A stretch of DNA of 12,087 bases, taken from CAYSLC01 sp964431545. Its GTDB lineage: Bacteria > Desulfobacterota > Desulfobacteria > Desulfobacterales > JAABSP01. Shown here one piece after another: positions 1 to 8,114 of the stretch. The notes below the pieces were generated by a model. The model was not told the DNA's origin and searched no databases. It saw nothing but the letters and a program-made list of their open reading frames with translations. The position numbers and the translations under genes were made by a program. Where the stretch lies: contig CAYSLC010000173.1 of assembly GCA_964431545.1 (NCBI GenBank), forward strand, positions 1 to 12,087, written 5' to 3'. The first letter of the stretch is position 1. Each line of letters starts with the position of its first letter.

Positions 1-356
1 CTCGGACTTCACTACAGAGCTGTCGGCTAAACTTTGCTCTGGTGGGACTTCCACGACTACACTGTGTGGTCACCCACTGGGTAACATTATCGAATTTCAC
101 CTTCCTTTCGGGAGGTTCCCAACAATTCGGGCTTGCTAGGCACAAGGGACATTTGGTTGAGATAAAATCCATAATAGGGCGTCCACCGAAATTGAGTCAG
201 TTATTGTTTTACAAGAAGTGCTTTTATGATAGATTTTGTCTCTTTTGTCAATAAATCCAGATCATCCCATTCAACTTAACCAGTGCAGCGTTTTGCGACC
301 CGCGGCAAACACATTGTTTTCAATATGGGATATATGGGACGCACCCCGCCGGCTTT
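1..356. other. Non-coding stretch with small hairpins, no gene recognised
   Basis: I see no convincing gene here. The base composition is more AT-rich than the genes to the right. The first 180 bases hold several short self-complementary units. GTGG/CCAC pairs occur at 42-45 with 51-54 and at 66-69 with 74-77. A 7-bp stem lies at 99-105 with 110-116; read on the minus strand it closes a GAAA (GNRA-type) tetraloop. Such clustered small stems suggest a structured transcript or the end of a mobile element, but I cannot name a family. A 70-codon GTG-initiated frame at 42-254 (+) lacks a ribosome binding site and any recognisable motif, and I do not call it. Confidence 0.4.
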
Positions 357-655
357 TTATTGCTGGCCTGCGTGCTCCGGCGACTGTCGGGCGTTGATTT
401 TGGCCATCAGCACGGCGGTGGCCGACAGCGGGGGGAAGAGCGCGCCGGTGAGATCGCCCCAGTCCAATCCATTGATGAAGGCGTTAAGCTGGGCGCCGTA
501 GAACGGCCCGCCCGATCCGATAGCAAACCGCTCAGCGGACCGACGAAAAACGTCAGCGGGGCAAAGGACATCATCACCATGCCGACGGAAAAGAGATCTT
601 TGTGCAGGGCGAATGATAATGTCTCGAGGATTGAAACAGAGCGAGAACGCCGCAT
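357..655 (-). pseudogene. Frameshifted C-terminal remnant of a polytopic membrane protein
   Basis: Two minus-strand frames join to make one sensible membrane-protein tail. The first part (about 655 to 525) reads hydrophobic sequence ending in FFVGPLSG. In the next frame the reading continues as FAIGSGGPFYGAQLNAF, then a further hydrophobic stretch (GALFPPLSATAVLMAKINA), and stops at TAA 357-359. One missing base near 523-526 accounts for the break. Without it, the first frame degenerates into low-complexity sequence (RSSPRCRPPPC). No full-length start is present, and the SLC13-type gene ends only about 30 bp upstream, so most of the original gene is gone. The transporter family cannot be identified from about 95 residues. 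It could instead be a sequencing error in a short intact gene with a start at 655. Confidence 0.5.
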
Positions 656-686
656 GGGACCAAAAGATGCGGTTTTCGGATAAACG

Positions 687-3119
687 CTAAATGTAAAAGA
701 AATAGGTCATCGCCACCAGAATGACAACATAGATCACCGCCAGCCCCCCGCCGATTTTCAGATAATCCCGGGTCCTGTAGCCGCCGGGGCCCATGTAGAG
801 CGCGTTGACCTGGTGGGTCGGCAGGATGAAGGAGTTGGAAACCCCAAGGCCTACCACGACGGCGGCCACCCGCGGATCGATCCCGATCTGGTTGGCGATG
901 GAGATGCCCAGGGGGATGAGCAGGGTGCAGGCGCCGACGTTGGAAATCACCAGGGTGAACCCGCCGCTCAGGACCGCCAGCACGATCAGCAGCATCAGCG
1001 GCGTCATGAGCGATCCCAGGCCGGCGACGATGCCCCTGGCGATCCATGCGGCCGTTCCGGTCTGGTCCATGGCCATTCCCAGGGGGATGAGGCCGCCCAG
1101 CAGAAACACCGTGCGCCAGTCCACGGCGCGGTAGGCTTCGTTGATGGTGATGACCCGGGTCAGGACCATGCCGACGGCGCCGATCATGAGACAGACCGAC
1201 AACGGGATGGGGTTGTAGGGTTGTCTTTGAAAATAGAAACTCGACAGCACCATCAGGGCCAGGGTGATCAGAAAGCAGATCAGGGCTCTGCCGGATTTCT
1301 CGGGCTTGTGAAACTCCTCTTCGAACGGCGTGATGATGATCAGGTTCCGGTGCAGCTCTTCCAGGGCGTGGAATTGTTCCCATGTGCCATGAACGAGGAT
1401 GGCGTCGCCGGCATGTAACGGACGGTCGGCCAGCTCCCGGTAATAGGTCTTCCCGGATTGATGGATGGCCAGGGCGTTGATGCCGAAGGTCTCCCGGAAG
1501 CGGATCTCCTTGATGGTCTGTCCGATGAGGCTGGACCGGGGCGACACGACCCCTTCGACGATCCCGGCCAGGGACGGATTGAACATGTTGCCTTTGAAGC
1601 ATTCCGGTTCTTCCCGCAGGATCAGGCCGTAATCCGTGACGAATTTTTCGACGGCCTTCCGGGGGCCGTAGGCGCAGAGGATGAAGCCGGGCCGGATCCG
1701 GGTCTCCGGCAGCGGCGCGATGTCGCAGGCGCCGTCGGATTTGGCCGACGCCACGATGTTGACCAGAAAGCGGCGGCGGATTTTCACAACGGACTGGGGC
1801 CGGTCGCCGGGCTGATAGTCCTCCGGCACATACATCTCGAAAGGTCCCTGGATCAGTGGGTAGGCGCTTAAAATCCCCTCCTCGGACCGATCCTCTCCGG
1901 CGCCGGATTCGTCGTCATCGGGTCCCGGGCGCGCGGCAAGGGTCCGCATGCCGACCGTGGACAGGTAGGCGATGCCGCCGATCACCAGGGCCGCGCCGAT
2001 GGGGGTCAGCTCCAGGAAGCTGAATTTGGGCATGGACGCCGGCAGGATGTCGTTGAGCAGGATCAGGGGGCTCGTGCCGATCATGGTCATGGTGCCGCCC
2101 AGGATGGCCGCCATGCCGATGGGCATGAGCACCCGGGAGATGGGGATTTTCAGCCGGTAAGAGGCGGCCAGGCGGATCGCCGGCAGGAAGAGGACGGCGG
2201 CGCCGGTATTCTGCATCACGCTGGAGATGACGGCGATCATGCCCGAAAAGAGCACGGTCAGGCGGCGAGGGCTTTTGCCGACAGCTTTCAGCACGGGTTG
2301 GATCATGCGGCTGACCAGGCCGGCCCGGTTCAACGCGTAGCTGATGATCATCACGCCGATGATGGCCATGACGGCGTTGCTGCTCAGGCCTTTGAATGTG
2401 TCCCCCGAGTTGAGCAGCCCCAGTTCCGGCAGCAGCACCATCATGGCGATGGCCACCACGTCCACCCGCACCCACTCCACGATGAAGAGGAAAACGGCGG
2501 CGCCCACGACCAGCAGCATCAGCACCTTGGTCCAGATATGGGTGTCCACTTCAAAGGGCAGACGCACGCTCCCCGTATCCTGGATCGGGTCGCCGTCCGC
2601 GTCCAGCAACTCCGCGCTGATGTCGATCCAGAAACTGTGTTTGCCGGCCCGGGTTCTGGGGTTGACGCCGTAGGGAACCGACGCCGAAAGCGGTCGGGCG
2701 TCATCCCCCGGCGGCATGGCGAACGCCACCAGGATGTGATGGCGCGGCCGATCTTCATGGGCCTTGTCCGGGAAATAAATGCCGCTCTCATCCGGGGTGG
2801 CGAGCCATACCGCCAGGGGCGTCGCCGCTTCGCGGTTCCATCGATAGGGGGCGCCGTCGGCATCCGGCGGCGTCTTCAGTCTGGCTTCGATGTCCAGCCG
2901 GCCGGTTTCGCCGGCGACCAGGGGGGTGAGGGATTTTTTGGTCCGCAGGTCGACATAAGCGGGCGCTTTGGGGGAGGAGGCAATGGATGAGTGCGCCGGT
3001 GGGCCGTCGGGGGGCTCGGCATGGGCCGTCGCGGCCCATCGGCTGGCGGCCATTTGACAGGAAAAAACGACGGAGAGCGTCAGGCCAACGATCAACGGGG
3101 TCCACGTTGAAGTTTTCAT
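687..3119 (-). CDS. SLC13/DASS-type anion permease with TrkA-C domains and secreted N-terminal domain
   Basis: This 810-residue inner-membrane protein belongs to the SLC13 (divalent anion:Na+ symporter) superfamily. Residues 1-34 form a signal peptide ending AHA. Residues about 35-192 are a hydrophilic, probably periplasmic domain that typical members lack. The membrane part begins near residue 195. It carries one half-motif MQNTGAAVLFLPAI (302-315) with TMIGTSPLILLND (345-357), and a second half-motif SNVGACTLLIPLGISIA (726-742) with a terminal MGPGGY (776-781). Between the two halves, residues about 415-595 form a soluble cytoplasmic insert with two TrkA-C/RCK_C-like units; the second is clearest (LIGQTIKEIRFRETFGINAL, then GDAILVHG). 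Relatives transport sulfate, other oxyanions or dicarboxylates; the substrate here cannot be read from sequence. The ribosome binding site before the ATG is weak. The gene follows the methyltransferase by 84 bp. Confidence 0.85.
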   Translation of the reverse strand: MKTSTWTPLIVGLTLSVVFSCQMAASRWAATAHAEPPDGPPAHSSIASSPKAPAYVDLRTKKSLTPLVAGETGRLDIEARLKTPPDADGAPYRWNREAATPLAVWLATPDESGIYFPDKAHEDRPRHHILVAFAMPPGDDARPLSASVPYGVNPRTRAGKHSFWIDISAELLDADGDPIQDTGSVRLPFEVDTHIWTKVLMLLVVGAAVFLFIVEWVRVDVVAIAMMVLLPELGLLNSGDTFKGLSSNAVMAIIGVMIISYALNRAGLVSRMIQPVLKAVGKSPRRLTVLFSGMIAVISSVMQNTGAAVLFLPAIRLAASYRLKIPISRVLMPIGMAAILGGTMTMIGTSPLILLNDILPASMPKFSFLELTPIGAALVIGGIAYLSTVGMRTLAARPGPDDDESGAGEDRSEEGILSAYPLIQGPFEMYVPEDYQPGDRPQSVVKIRRRFLVNIVASAKSDGACDIAPLPETRIRPGFILCAYGPRKAVEKFVTDYGLILREEPECFKGNMFNPSLAGIVEGVVSPRSSLIGQTIKEIRFRETFGINALAIHQSGKTYYRELADRPLHAGDAILVHGTWEQFHALEELHRNLIIITPFEEEFHKPEKSGRALICFLITLALMVLSSFYFQRQPYNPIPLSVCLMIGAVGMVLTRVITINEAYRAVDWRTVFLLGGLIPLGMAMDQTGTAAWIARGIVAGLGSLMTPLMLLIVLAVLSGGFTLVISNVGACTLLIPLGISIANQIGIDPRVAAVVVGLGVSNSFILPTHQVNALYMGPGGYRTRDYLKIGGGLAVIYVVILVAMTYFFYI

Positions 3120-3180
3120 ACCCGGTAGTTTACCACAAGAAGAGGGGAATCGGAAGCCGCTGTTTCCATCCTGAGAATTC

Positions 3181-3201
3181 CCTGCCGCGGAACCCGGCAG
3201 G
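3181..3201 (-). terminator. Short GC-rich hairpin just after the methyltransferase stop
   Basis: CCTGCC (3181-3186) pairs with GGCAGG (3196-3201) around a 9-base loop, 2 bp beyond the methyltransferase stop codon. No T-run follows on the minus strand, so it is at best a weak or attenuating terminator or an RNA-stabilising 3' stem between this gene and the permease gene. Confidence 0.3.
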
Positions 3202-3203
3202 GG

Positions 3204-3884
3204 TCAGCGCTTGGCTGCGGCGTAAACGAAGTATGCAGGGGTCTCCTTTGCTTCGACGGAAAAGCCAGCCCGCTCAAACAGGGCAATCAATTGATGGATG
3301 TCGTAATAGATCTTAACGATTTCGAAGGTGCGTCCGTCATTCAAGATCCGCTGTTGCTGAATGCCGGTTACATGAACGGATTGGTTGTGCGCGGTACTCG
3401 TGGGCGCCTTTTTGGAATCCACCATAAAAACCGTCCCCCCGGGTTTCGTCGTCCGATACACCTTCGACAGAAAATCTTCGACGACGGCCGGCGGGACATG
3501 GGACAACCAGAACGTAAAGCTCACCAGATCATACTGTTGCGCGGCTTCCCATCGGAACAAATCCGCCTGCTCGTAAGAGACGTTGGGCGGGTTCCCGAGT
3601 TTCTGCCGGTTGATCGCCAGGACTTCCGGCGATGCATCGATGGCCGTTACGTGTCCGGCGATTTTCAATAGTTCCCTCGTCCAGATGCCGGTCCCCGCCG
3701 CCAGCTCCAGGGCTGTATCGACGGGCCCCACTGAAAGGAGGCGCGCCATGCAGATCCGGGCTTCGTCAAACCAGCGCCGGTTCAGATCAGGTCCCTGATC
3801 GTACCGTCCGATGCGGTAAAACCACTCATCGTATTCGCCGGCCCGGGCCCGGTAGTATTCAATCTGTTGCCGAAGCGCATCCAT
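3204..3884 (-). CDS. Class I SAM-dependent methyltransferase
   Basis: The 226-residue soluble protein has a Rossmann-type SAM-binding fold of the Methyltransf_25/11 kind. Motif I is ALELAAGTGIWT (58-69). The acidic residue ending beta-2 lies in TAIDAS (80-85). Motif III corresponds to EQADLFRW. A later motif reads TTKPGGTVFMVDSK. The C-terminal part (ALFERAGFSVEAKETPAYFVYAAAKR) is the usual closing beta strands. The N-terminal helix (YYRARAGEYDEWFYR) resembles the substrate lid of small-molecule methyltransferases. The ATG at 3884 is supported by a GGAGGGG ribosome binding site immediately upstream. The acceptor is unknown; nothing in the context points to one. The gene lies 165 bp downstream of the NtrC-type regulator on the same strand and may be cotranscribed with it. 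Confidence 0.85.
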   Translation of the reverse strand: MDALRQQIEYYRARAGEYDEWFYRIGRYDQGPDLNRRWFDEARICMARLLSVGPVDTALELAAGTGIWTRELLKIAGHVTAIDASPEVLAINRQKLGNPPNVSYEQADLFRWEAAQQYDLVSFTFWLSHVPPAVVEDFLSKVYRTTKPGGTVFMVDSKKAPTSTAHNQSVHVTGIQQQRILNDGRTFEIVKIYYDIHQLIALFERAGFSVEAKETPAYFVYAAAKR

Positions 3885-3952
3885 TGCCCCTCCATTTTCC
3901 GCAGCCCATCAGTTTGAAATGCTGGAAGCGCCTTACCTCTGAAACCCTAATT

Positions 3953-3987
3953 CCGGGCGGCGGTGATTGACCTTGCCGTCCGCCCGG
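3953..3987 (-). terminator. GC-rich stem-loop after the response regulator gene
   Basis: CCGGGCGG (3953-3960) pairs perfectly with CCGCCCGG (3980-3987). The stem can extend three further pairs past one bulged base. It lies between the regulator stop and the methyltransferase start. On the minus strand it is followed by AATTAGGGTTT rather than a clean T-run, so termination is possible but not assured. Confidence 0.35.
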
Positions 3988-4049
3988 CCCGGTGAGGTTT
4001 CCATCGCCGCGAAGATGAAGGCGCCGGTATGAACGAAATCAGGACGACT

Positions 4050-5396
4050 TCATTCCAGCCTGTGCCGCTTCATCTTCCGCCACAGGGTGGTGCGGGGCAG
4101 GTCCAGGATTTGCGCGGCCAGGGTTTTCTTGTAATCGGTTTTGATCAGCACCTCCTTAATGTATTCTTTTTCCTTTTCTTCCAGGGTCGGCCAGGCCCGG
4201 GCCTCCAGGCTGCGGATGGAAAGGGAGCGCAGGTCGGAGGGCAGGTCCTTGACGGCGATTTCGGTCCCGTCGGCCAGGGCCACGGCCCGTTCGATGATGT
4301 TTTCCAGCTCCCGCACATTGCCGGGAAACGGGTAATGGTGGAGGATGTCCATCACCTCCGTTGACACGGACCGGGTCTCTTTGCCGAAGGTCCGGCGGTA
4401 TTTTTCCAGGAAATGGCGCACCAGCAGCGGGATGTCATCGGTCCGGGTCCGCAGCGGCGGCAGGGGGATGCACACGACGTTGAGCCGGTAAAACAGGTCC
4501 TCGCGGAAGGTCCGTTCCTGCACCATTTCCCTGAGATCCCGGTTGGTGGCGGCGATGAGCCGCACATCCACCGGCACCGGCTGAACGCCGCCCATCCGGA
4601 GCAGGGTCCGTTCCTCGGTGAACCGAAGGAGCTTGACCTGCATGCTGGCGGGCATCTCCCCGATCTCGTCCAGAAAGAGGGTGCCGGTGTGGGCCGCTTC
4701 CAGCAGGCCGATCTTGGTCTCCGCGGCGCCGGTGTAGGCCCCTTTTTCATGGCCGAACAACTCGTTGGCGATGAGGTCCTCGGCAAACCCGCCGCAGTTG
4801 AAGGAAACGAACGGGTTGCCGTTCCGCGAACTCCGACCGTGAAGGGCCCGGGCCACCATCTCCTTTCCCGTGCCGCTCTCCCCCTGGATCAGCACGTTGC
4901 AGTCCAGGGGCGCCACCTTCTCAATCAGGCGGAACACGTCGGCCATCGCCCGGCTGCGGCCAATGATGTCCTCGGGGCGGTTTCGGGCGAACAGCGCCTC
5001 CTTTAAAGCCTCTTTTTCCCGGACCAGGGCGGCTTTCTCCAGGGCGCGGCGGACGAGCAGGCGCAGTTCGGCCATTTTCACCGGCTTCGTCACGTAATGG
5101 AACGCCCCGGACCGGATCGCCTCGATGGCGGTGTCCACGGAACTGTAAGCGGTGATGAGGATGACCTCGGTCAGGGGATAACGCTCCCGGGCCACCTTCA
5201 GGATGTCCAGCCCGCTCAGGCCCGGCAACCGCAGGTCGCACAGGATCAGGTCGAAAGGCGTCTCGTCGAGCCCTCGGAGGGCTGATTCGCCGTCGGGAAA
5301 GACGTATACGTCGTACGGCTCTTTTGAGAGGCCCCGCTTGATTTCCCGCCCGACGATGGGTTCGTCGTCGACGACGGCGATCTTGAAGCGTTCCAT
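4050..5396 (-). CDS. Sigma-54-dependent response regulator, NtrC/AtoC type
   Basis: This 448-residue cytoplasmic transcription activator has the full three-domain layout. The receiver domain (about 4-118) has acidic residues D10-D11, phospho-acceptor D54 in LCDLRLPG, T82 and K104. The AAA+ domain (about 143-370) has Walker A GESGTGKE (172-179), a sigma-54 contact loop written GAYTGA (219-224, Tyr replacing the usual Phe), and Walker B TLFLDE (239-244). The C-terminus (about 410-448) is a Fis-type helix-turn-helix (KKTLAAQILDLPRTTLWRKM). Known members, once phosphorylated, oligomerise, bind upstream sites and use ATP to open sigma-54 promoters. The ATG lies 3 bp after the kinase stop, implying translational coupling and a cognate pair. 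Its targets are unknown; the sigma-54-like element near 8766-8781 is a candidate. Confidence 0.95.
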   Translation of the reverse strand: MERFKIAVVDDEPIVGREIKRGLSKEPYDVYVFPDGESALRGLDETPFDLILCDLRLPGLSGLDILKVARERYPLTEVILITAYSSVDTAIEAIRSGAFHYVTKPVKMAELRLLVRRALEKAALVREKEALKEALFARNRPEDIIGRSRAMADVFRLIEKVAPLDCNVLIQGESGTGKEMVARALHGRSSRNGNPFVSFNCGGFAEDLIANELFGHEKGAYTGAAETKIGLLEAAHTGTLFLDEIGEMPASMQVKLLRFTEERTLLRMGGVQPVPVDVRLIAATNRDLREMVQERTFREDLFYRLNVVCIPLPPLRTRTDDIPLLVRHFLEKYRRTFGKETRSVSTEVMDILHHYPFPGNVRELENIIERAVALADGTEIAVKDLPSDLRSLSIRSLEARAWPTLEEKEKEYIKEVLIKTDYKKTLAAQILDLPRTTLWRKMKRHRLE

Positions 5397-5399
5397 GCC

Positions 5400-6851
5400 T
5401 TAGCCGTCGCCGTTCGCCGTTCGGCGGGTCGGGAGAAAAATGGAGAAGCAGGCCCCCTCGCCGGGCCGGCTTTCCACTTCCATCCGGCCGCCGTTTTTCC
5501 GGATGATGTTGTAACTGACCGAAAGCCCGAGTCCCACGCCATCCTTCCGGGAGGTGAAAAAAGGGTCGAAAATCTGGTCGAGATGACCTTCCGGGATGCC
5601 GGGGCCGGAATCGCGGACGTCGATCCGGATCTCGTCGGGGGTTTCCGACGGACCGATGGCGACCGCCAGCCGGCCGTTTTGCCCCATGGCCTGGACGGCG
5701 TTCATGAACAGGTTGAGCAGGACCTGCTGTAACCCGCCCCTGTCCAGATAGGCGTCGGGGCAGTCGGAGGCGATCTCTTTGGTGAATTCGATGCTGTGCG
5801 CGTTCAACTCGTTGTTGATCAGCCGGGCGGTTTTGTCCACCACGGCCTCCAGATTGACGAATTCGGCCCGGCCATGGCTGGCCCGGGAGAACTCCAGCAG
5901 GTTTTTGACGATTTCGCTGGTCCGGTCCGCCTGGTCCATGGCGTCTTCATAGAGCTTCCGGCGCTCCGCATCGTCCATTTCATCGGCGCCTTCCAGCAGG
6001 GACTCCAGGATCAGCGACAGGTTGTTGACCGGATTGTTGATCTCGTGGGCGATGCCGGCCGTCAGGGTGCCGATGGAGGCGATCTTCCGGGACTGGATGA
6101 GCTGTTCCTGCCGCGTCTCCAGCTCGGCCAGCATGCTGTTGATGGCCGCTACCAAAGAATGGATTTCGTTTTTGGCGTCGCCGTAGGGCGTAATCCGCTG
6201 GATGGCGCCCGTGGCGGCCAGCCCCGATTCCCGGGTGATCCGGGCCAGGGGCCGGACGACCTTTTCGCCGATAAAGAAGACCACGAACCCCAGCAGCATC
6301 AACAGCACCATCAGGCTTATGAGCGGCAGGGGTATCATCTGTTTGAGCAGCCCGTCGATGGCCCGTTGTTCGGTCACGACCAGTTGATCCGCCAGAATCA
6401 AGAGGTTCTGGCCGGTCCCCCGGATGAGGGTCTGCAAGTCGTCGCACCGGTTCGCATCGCAGGCGGGCTGGCGGTACCGCGTCATGAGGGATGCGTATTT
6501 GGCGACGTTCCGGGTGAAATTGGTGTAGTTTTCCCGGCCGATGGCCTCGATGAGGTTCGCTTTTTCCCTCTCCAGGGTCAGCCCCAACTGGTTGGTGTAG
6601 GAGACGTTTTCTTCGTAATTGAAGTCCTGCCGGTACAGGAAATAGTTTTTCTCGTACCGCCGCATCTCCAGGATGGCACTGTTGAGGTCTTCGGCCAGTT
6701 CAAAGAAAGTCATGGAGCGCGACAGGCGGCGGAAGCTGTTGTAATTGACGGCGATGATGGCGGCCATGAAGACGAAACAGACCAAAAACGCCATCACGAT
6801 TTGGCCGCGGATGGTTTTGGGCATTAGACCGGCGGGATTGAAGTTTGCCAT
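5400..6851 (-). CDS. Membrane sensor histidine kinase (HAMP-HisKA-HATPase), partner of the adjacent regulator
   Basis: The 483-residue protein sits in the inner membrane with TM helices at about 18-36 and 174-195. They flank a periplasmic, mostly helical sensor region (about 40-173) that probably forms a four-helix bundle. It contains a close cysteine pair, C131 and C136 (ACDANRCDD). A HAMP linker follows (about 196-250). HisKA carries the phospho-accepting H269 in AGIAHEINNP. The ATPase domain shows an N box (LLNLFMNAVQAM, 378-389), G1 DSGPGIP (414-420), F box FDPFFTS (428-434) and G2 GVGLGLS (438-444). The ATG at 6851 has only a weak ribosome binding site; M10 is an alternative with none better. 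The gene heads a two-gene operon with the regulator. The signal sensed is unknown. Confidence 0.93.
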   Translation of the reverse strand: MANFNPAGLMPKTIRGQIVMAFLVCFVFMAAIIAVNYNSFRRLSRSMTFFELAEDLNSAILEMRRYEKNYFLYRQDFNYEENVSYTNQLGLTLEREKANLIEAIGRENYTNFTRNVAKYASLMTRYRQPACDANRCDDLQTLIRGTGQNLLILADQLVVTEQRAIDGLLKQMIPLPLISLMVLLMLLGFVVFFIGEKVVRPLARITRESGLAATGAIQRITPYGDAKNEIHSLVAAINSMLAELETRQEQLIQSRKIASIGTLTAGIAHEINNPVNNLSLILESLLEGADEMDDAERRKLYEDAMDQADRTSEIVKNLLEFSRASHGRAEFVNLEAVVDKTARLINNELNAHSIEFTKEIASDCPDAYLDRGGLQQVLLNLFMNAVQAMGQNGRLAVAIGPSETPDEIRIDVRDSGPGIPEGHLDQIFDPFFTSRKDGVGLGLSVSYNIIRKNGGRMEVESRPGEGACFSIFLPTRRTANGDG

Positions 6852-6900
6852 GGCGGAATGCTCGCTTTAGATCTCACGAATGGATCGGAAGCATTGGAAT

Positions 6901-6930
6901 TTACATCGACCCTGTTGATTTGAGATGTAA
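6901..6930. promoter_or_regulatory. Inverted repeat upstream of the histidine kinase gene
   Basis: TTACATC (6901-6907) and GATGTAA (6924-6930) form a perfect 7-bp inverted repeat with centres 23 bp apart, about two helical turns. It lies 50-80 bp upstream of the kinase start, where an operator or activator site for autoregulation would be expected. No clear sigma-70 or sigma-54 promoter could be assigned with it. Confidence 0.25.
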
Positions 6931-6970
6931 TACGATTGGCATCTTTTGGCAAGGCAAGATTTTCGACGGC

Positions 6971-7003
6971 AAAAGACCGGGGATATGTGATCCCCCGGTC
7001 TTT
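6971..7003 (-). terminator. Rho-independent terminator of the YfdX-family gene
   Basis: AAAGACCGGGG (6972-6982) pairs perfectly with CCCCGGTCTTT (6993-7003) around a 10-base loop. Read on the minus strand, the 11-bp stem ends in TTTT (6974-6971), 33 bp past the stop codon of the YfdX-family gene. The A-tract on the other side means it could also act on plus-strand transcripts. It separates the receiver/YfdX unit from the kinase operon. Confidence 0.85.
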
Positions 7004-7035
7004 CCCATGCCGTGTTCAGGCCCGGTTTTTCATCG

Positions 7036-8082
7036 TTAACCCGTTTTTGATGCGGAACCTTCCGACATCTTGTTCACCACATGGGCCTGGCCGGGTTCCT
7101 GGTGGAACAATTTCACTGCCCTTTCCCAGAATCCGCGAATGATGCCGGCGGTCTCCTTCACCTGGGTCTTGGGCATCAGGGCGGCGATGTCGTCCTCAAG
7201 CTGCTTCACTTCCTTGACTGCGGCTGCATCCTTGCCCATCAGTTCGCGGTACATCCCCAGGTGAATCTGGGCCAGCTTGAGATTTTCTTGGGCCGCTTCG
7301 GTATTGCCGTCCTGGACCATGCGTTCCGCCAGTTTCAGGGCTTGCTGGGCCTTGACCAGTGAGTTATCGGTTTCGTTTATCACGAATTCGATGCCCTGGG
7401 TCTGGGCGAGGGCGAGCTGCATCAGCGCGTCGTCCGGCTTGTCCAGCAAGGCCATGGCGCGGTTCAGTTTCCGTTCGATGTAGTTCAGATCGGCCAGCAC
7501 CGATGTGTGGATGATATCGGCGTCCTCAAGCCGGAGACCTTTGAGTTCCGCGGCTTTTTCTTTGGCGTCAAGGACCGGCTGGACGACTTCCATGGAGATC
7601 ATTTCCTCGTAGAGGGGAATCCGGTCGTTCTGCACCCGGTCGACGTCCCGGTAGACCTCCTTTCCATTGGCGTCCGTCACGACCGTGGTCACGGTGGTGA
7701 CGGGGAGCAGGTCCCGAACCACCTTGATCAGCTTTTGAGCATTCTCGATGTTCGATTTGGACCCGTTGGGATTGTCATCGAGAAGGCCGTTTACCGCCGC
7801 GTTCAGATGATTGACGATCCGCGACGTCAGCAGGGATACCTGGTGCAAGTCGTCTGAAGACAGGTCCCCGGTGGTTTGCCGCTCGACCGTTGTTCTGTAG
7901 AGGTTCCCGCTGCCGATCATGGTCTGGGACGCGTCTTTCTGGACCGTTGCCGTCGCCGCCTGGCCGGTCTGCCCGGTTGCCCATACGGTCGCGCCGACCA
8001 GAAGAACCAGGGCGACCGCCGAAAAAGCGCCAACGAGGATCTTACCGGTTCGATTGAAGAAAACAGTATGAATCGCTTTCAT
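7036..8082 (-). CDS. Secreted YfdX-family protein
   Basis: The start is set at ATG 8082 because a GGAGG ribosome binding site (8091-8095) sits 8 bases upstream; a longer frame from 8133 has no such support. The 348-residue product begins with an export signal (basic start, hydrophobic 15-31, likely cleavage after VWA at 35). The mature part is nearly all helical. The central segment matches YfdX-family (Pfam YfdX) proteins as I recall them: helices around LLTSRIVNHLNAAVNGLLDD (84-103), then DLLPVTTVTTVVTDANGKEVYRD (124-146), then DRIPLYEEM and a helix ending LADLNYIERKLNRA. The C-terminus has a second helical set and ends GFWERAVKLFHQEPGQAH. YfdX proteins are periplasmic, reported as acid/stress-linked and chaperone-like in enterics; the function here is inferred only loosely. 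It lies downstream of a receiver protein and ends at a strong terminator. Confidence 0.75.
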   Translation of the reverse strand: MKAIHTVFFNRTGKILVGAFSAVALVLLVGATVWATGQTGQAATATVQKDASQTMIGSGNLYRTTVERQTTGDLSSDDLHQVSLLTSRIVNHLNAAVNGLLDDNPNGSKSNIENAQKLIKVVRDLLPVTTVTTVVTDANGKEVYRDVDRVQNDRIPLYEEMISMEVVQPVLDAKEKAAELKGLRLEDADIIHTSVLADLNYIERKLNRAMALLDKPDDALMQLALAQTQGIEFVINETDNSLVKAQQALKLAERMVQDGNTEAAQENLKLAQIHLGMYRELMGKDAAAVKEVKQLEDDIAALMPKTQVKETAGIIRGFWERAVKLFHQEPGQAHVVNKMSEGSASKTG

Positions 8083-8114
8083 TTTACTTTCCTCCTTTCT
8101 TCTTGTCGTCATTC

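Noticed and set aside
42..254. 70-codon GTG-initiated plus-strand frame
   Set aside because: No ribosome binding site; the sequence overlaps self-complementary repeats and gives no recognisable protein.
574..1602. 342-codon minus-strand open frame
   Set aside because: It lies inside the SLC13-type permease in another frame and its product is dominated by Arg, Pro, Gly and His runs, typical of an off-frame reading of GC-rich coding DNA.
5796..6827. 343-codon plus-strand open frame
   Set aside because: It is antisense to the histidine kinase, whose domains are unmistakable; the plus-strand product has no motif.
6936..6951. Plus-strand TTGGCA...TGGCA resembling a sigma-54 promoter
   Set aside because: The GG-to-GC distance is 11 rather than 12 and it points toward the 3' end of an opposing gene with nothing to transcribe.
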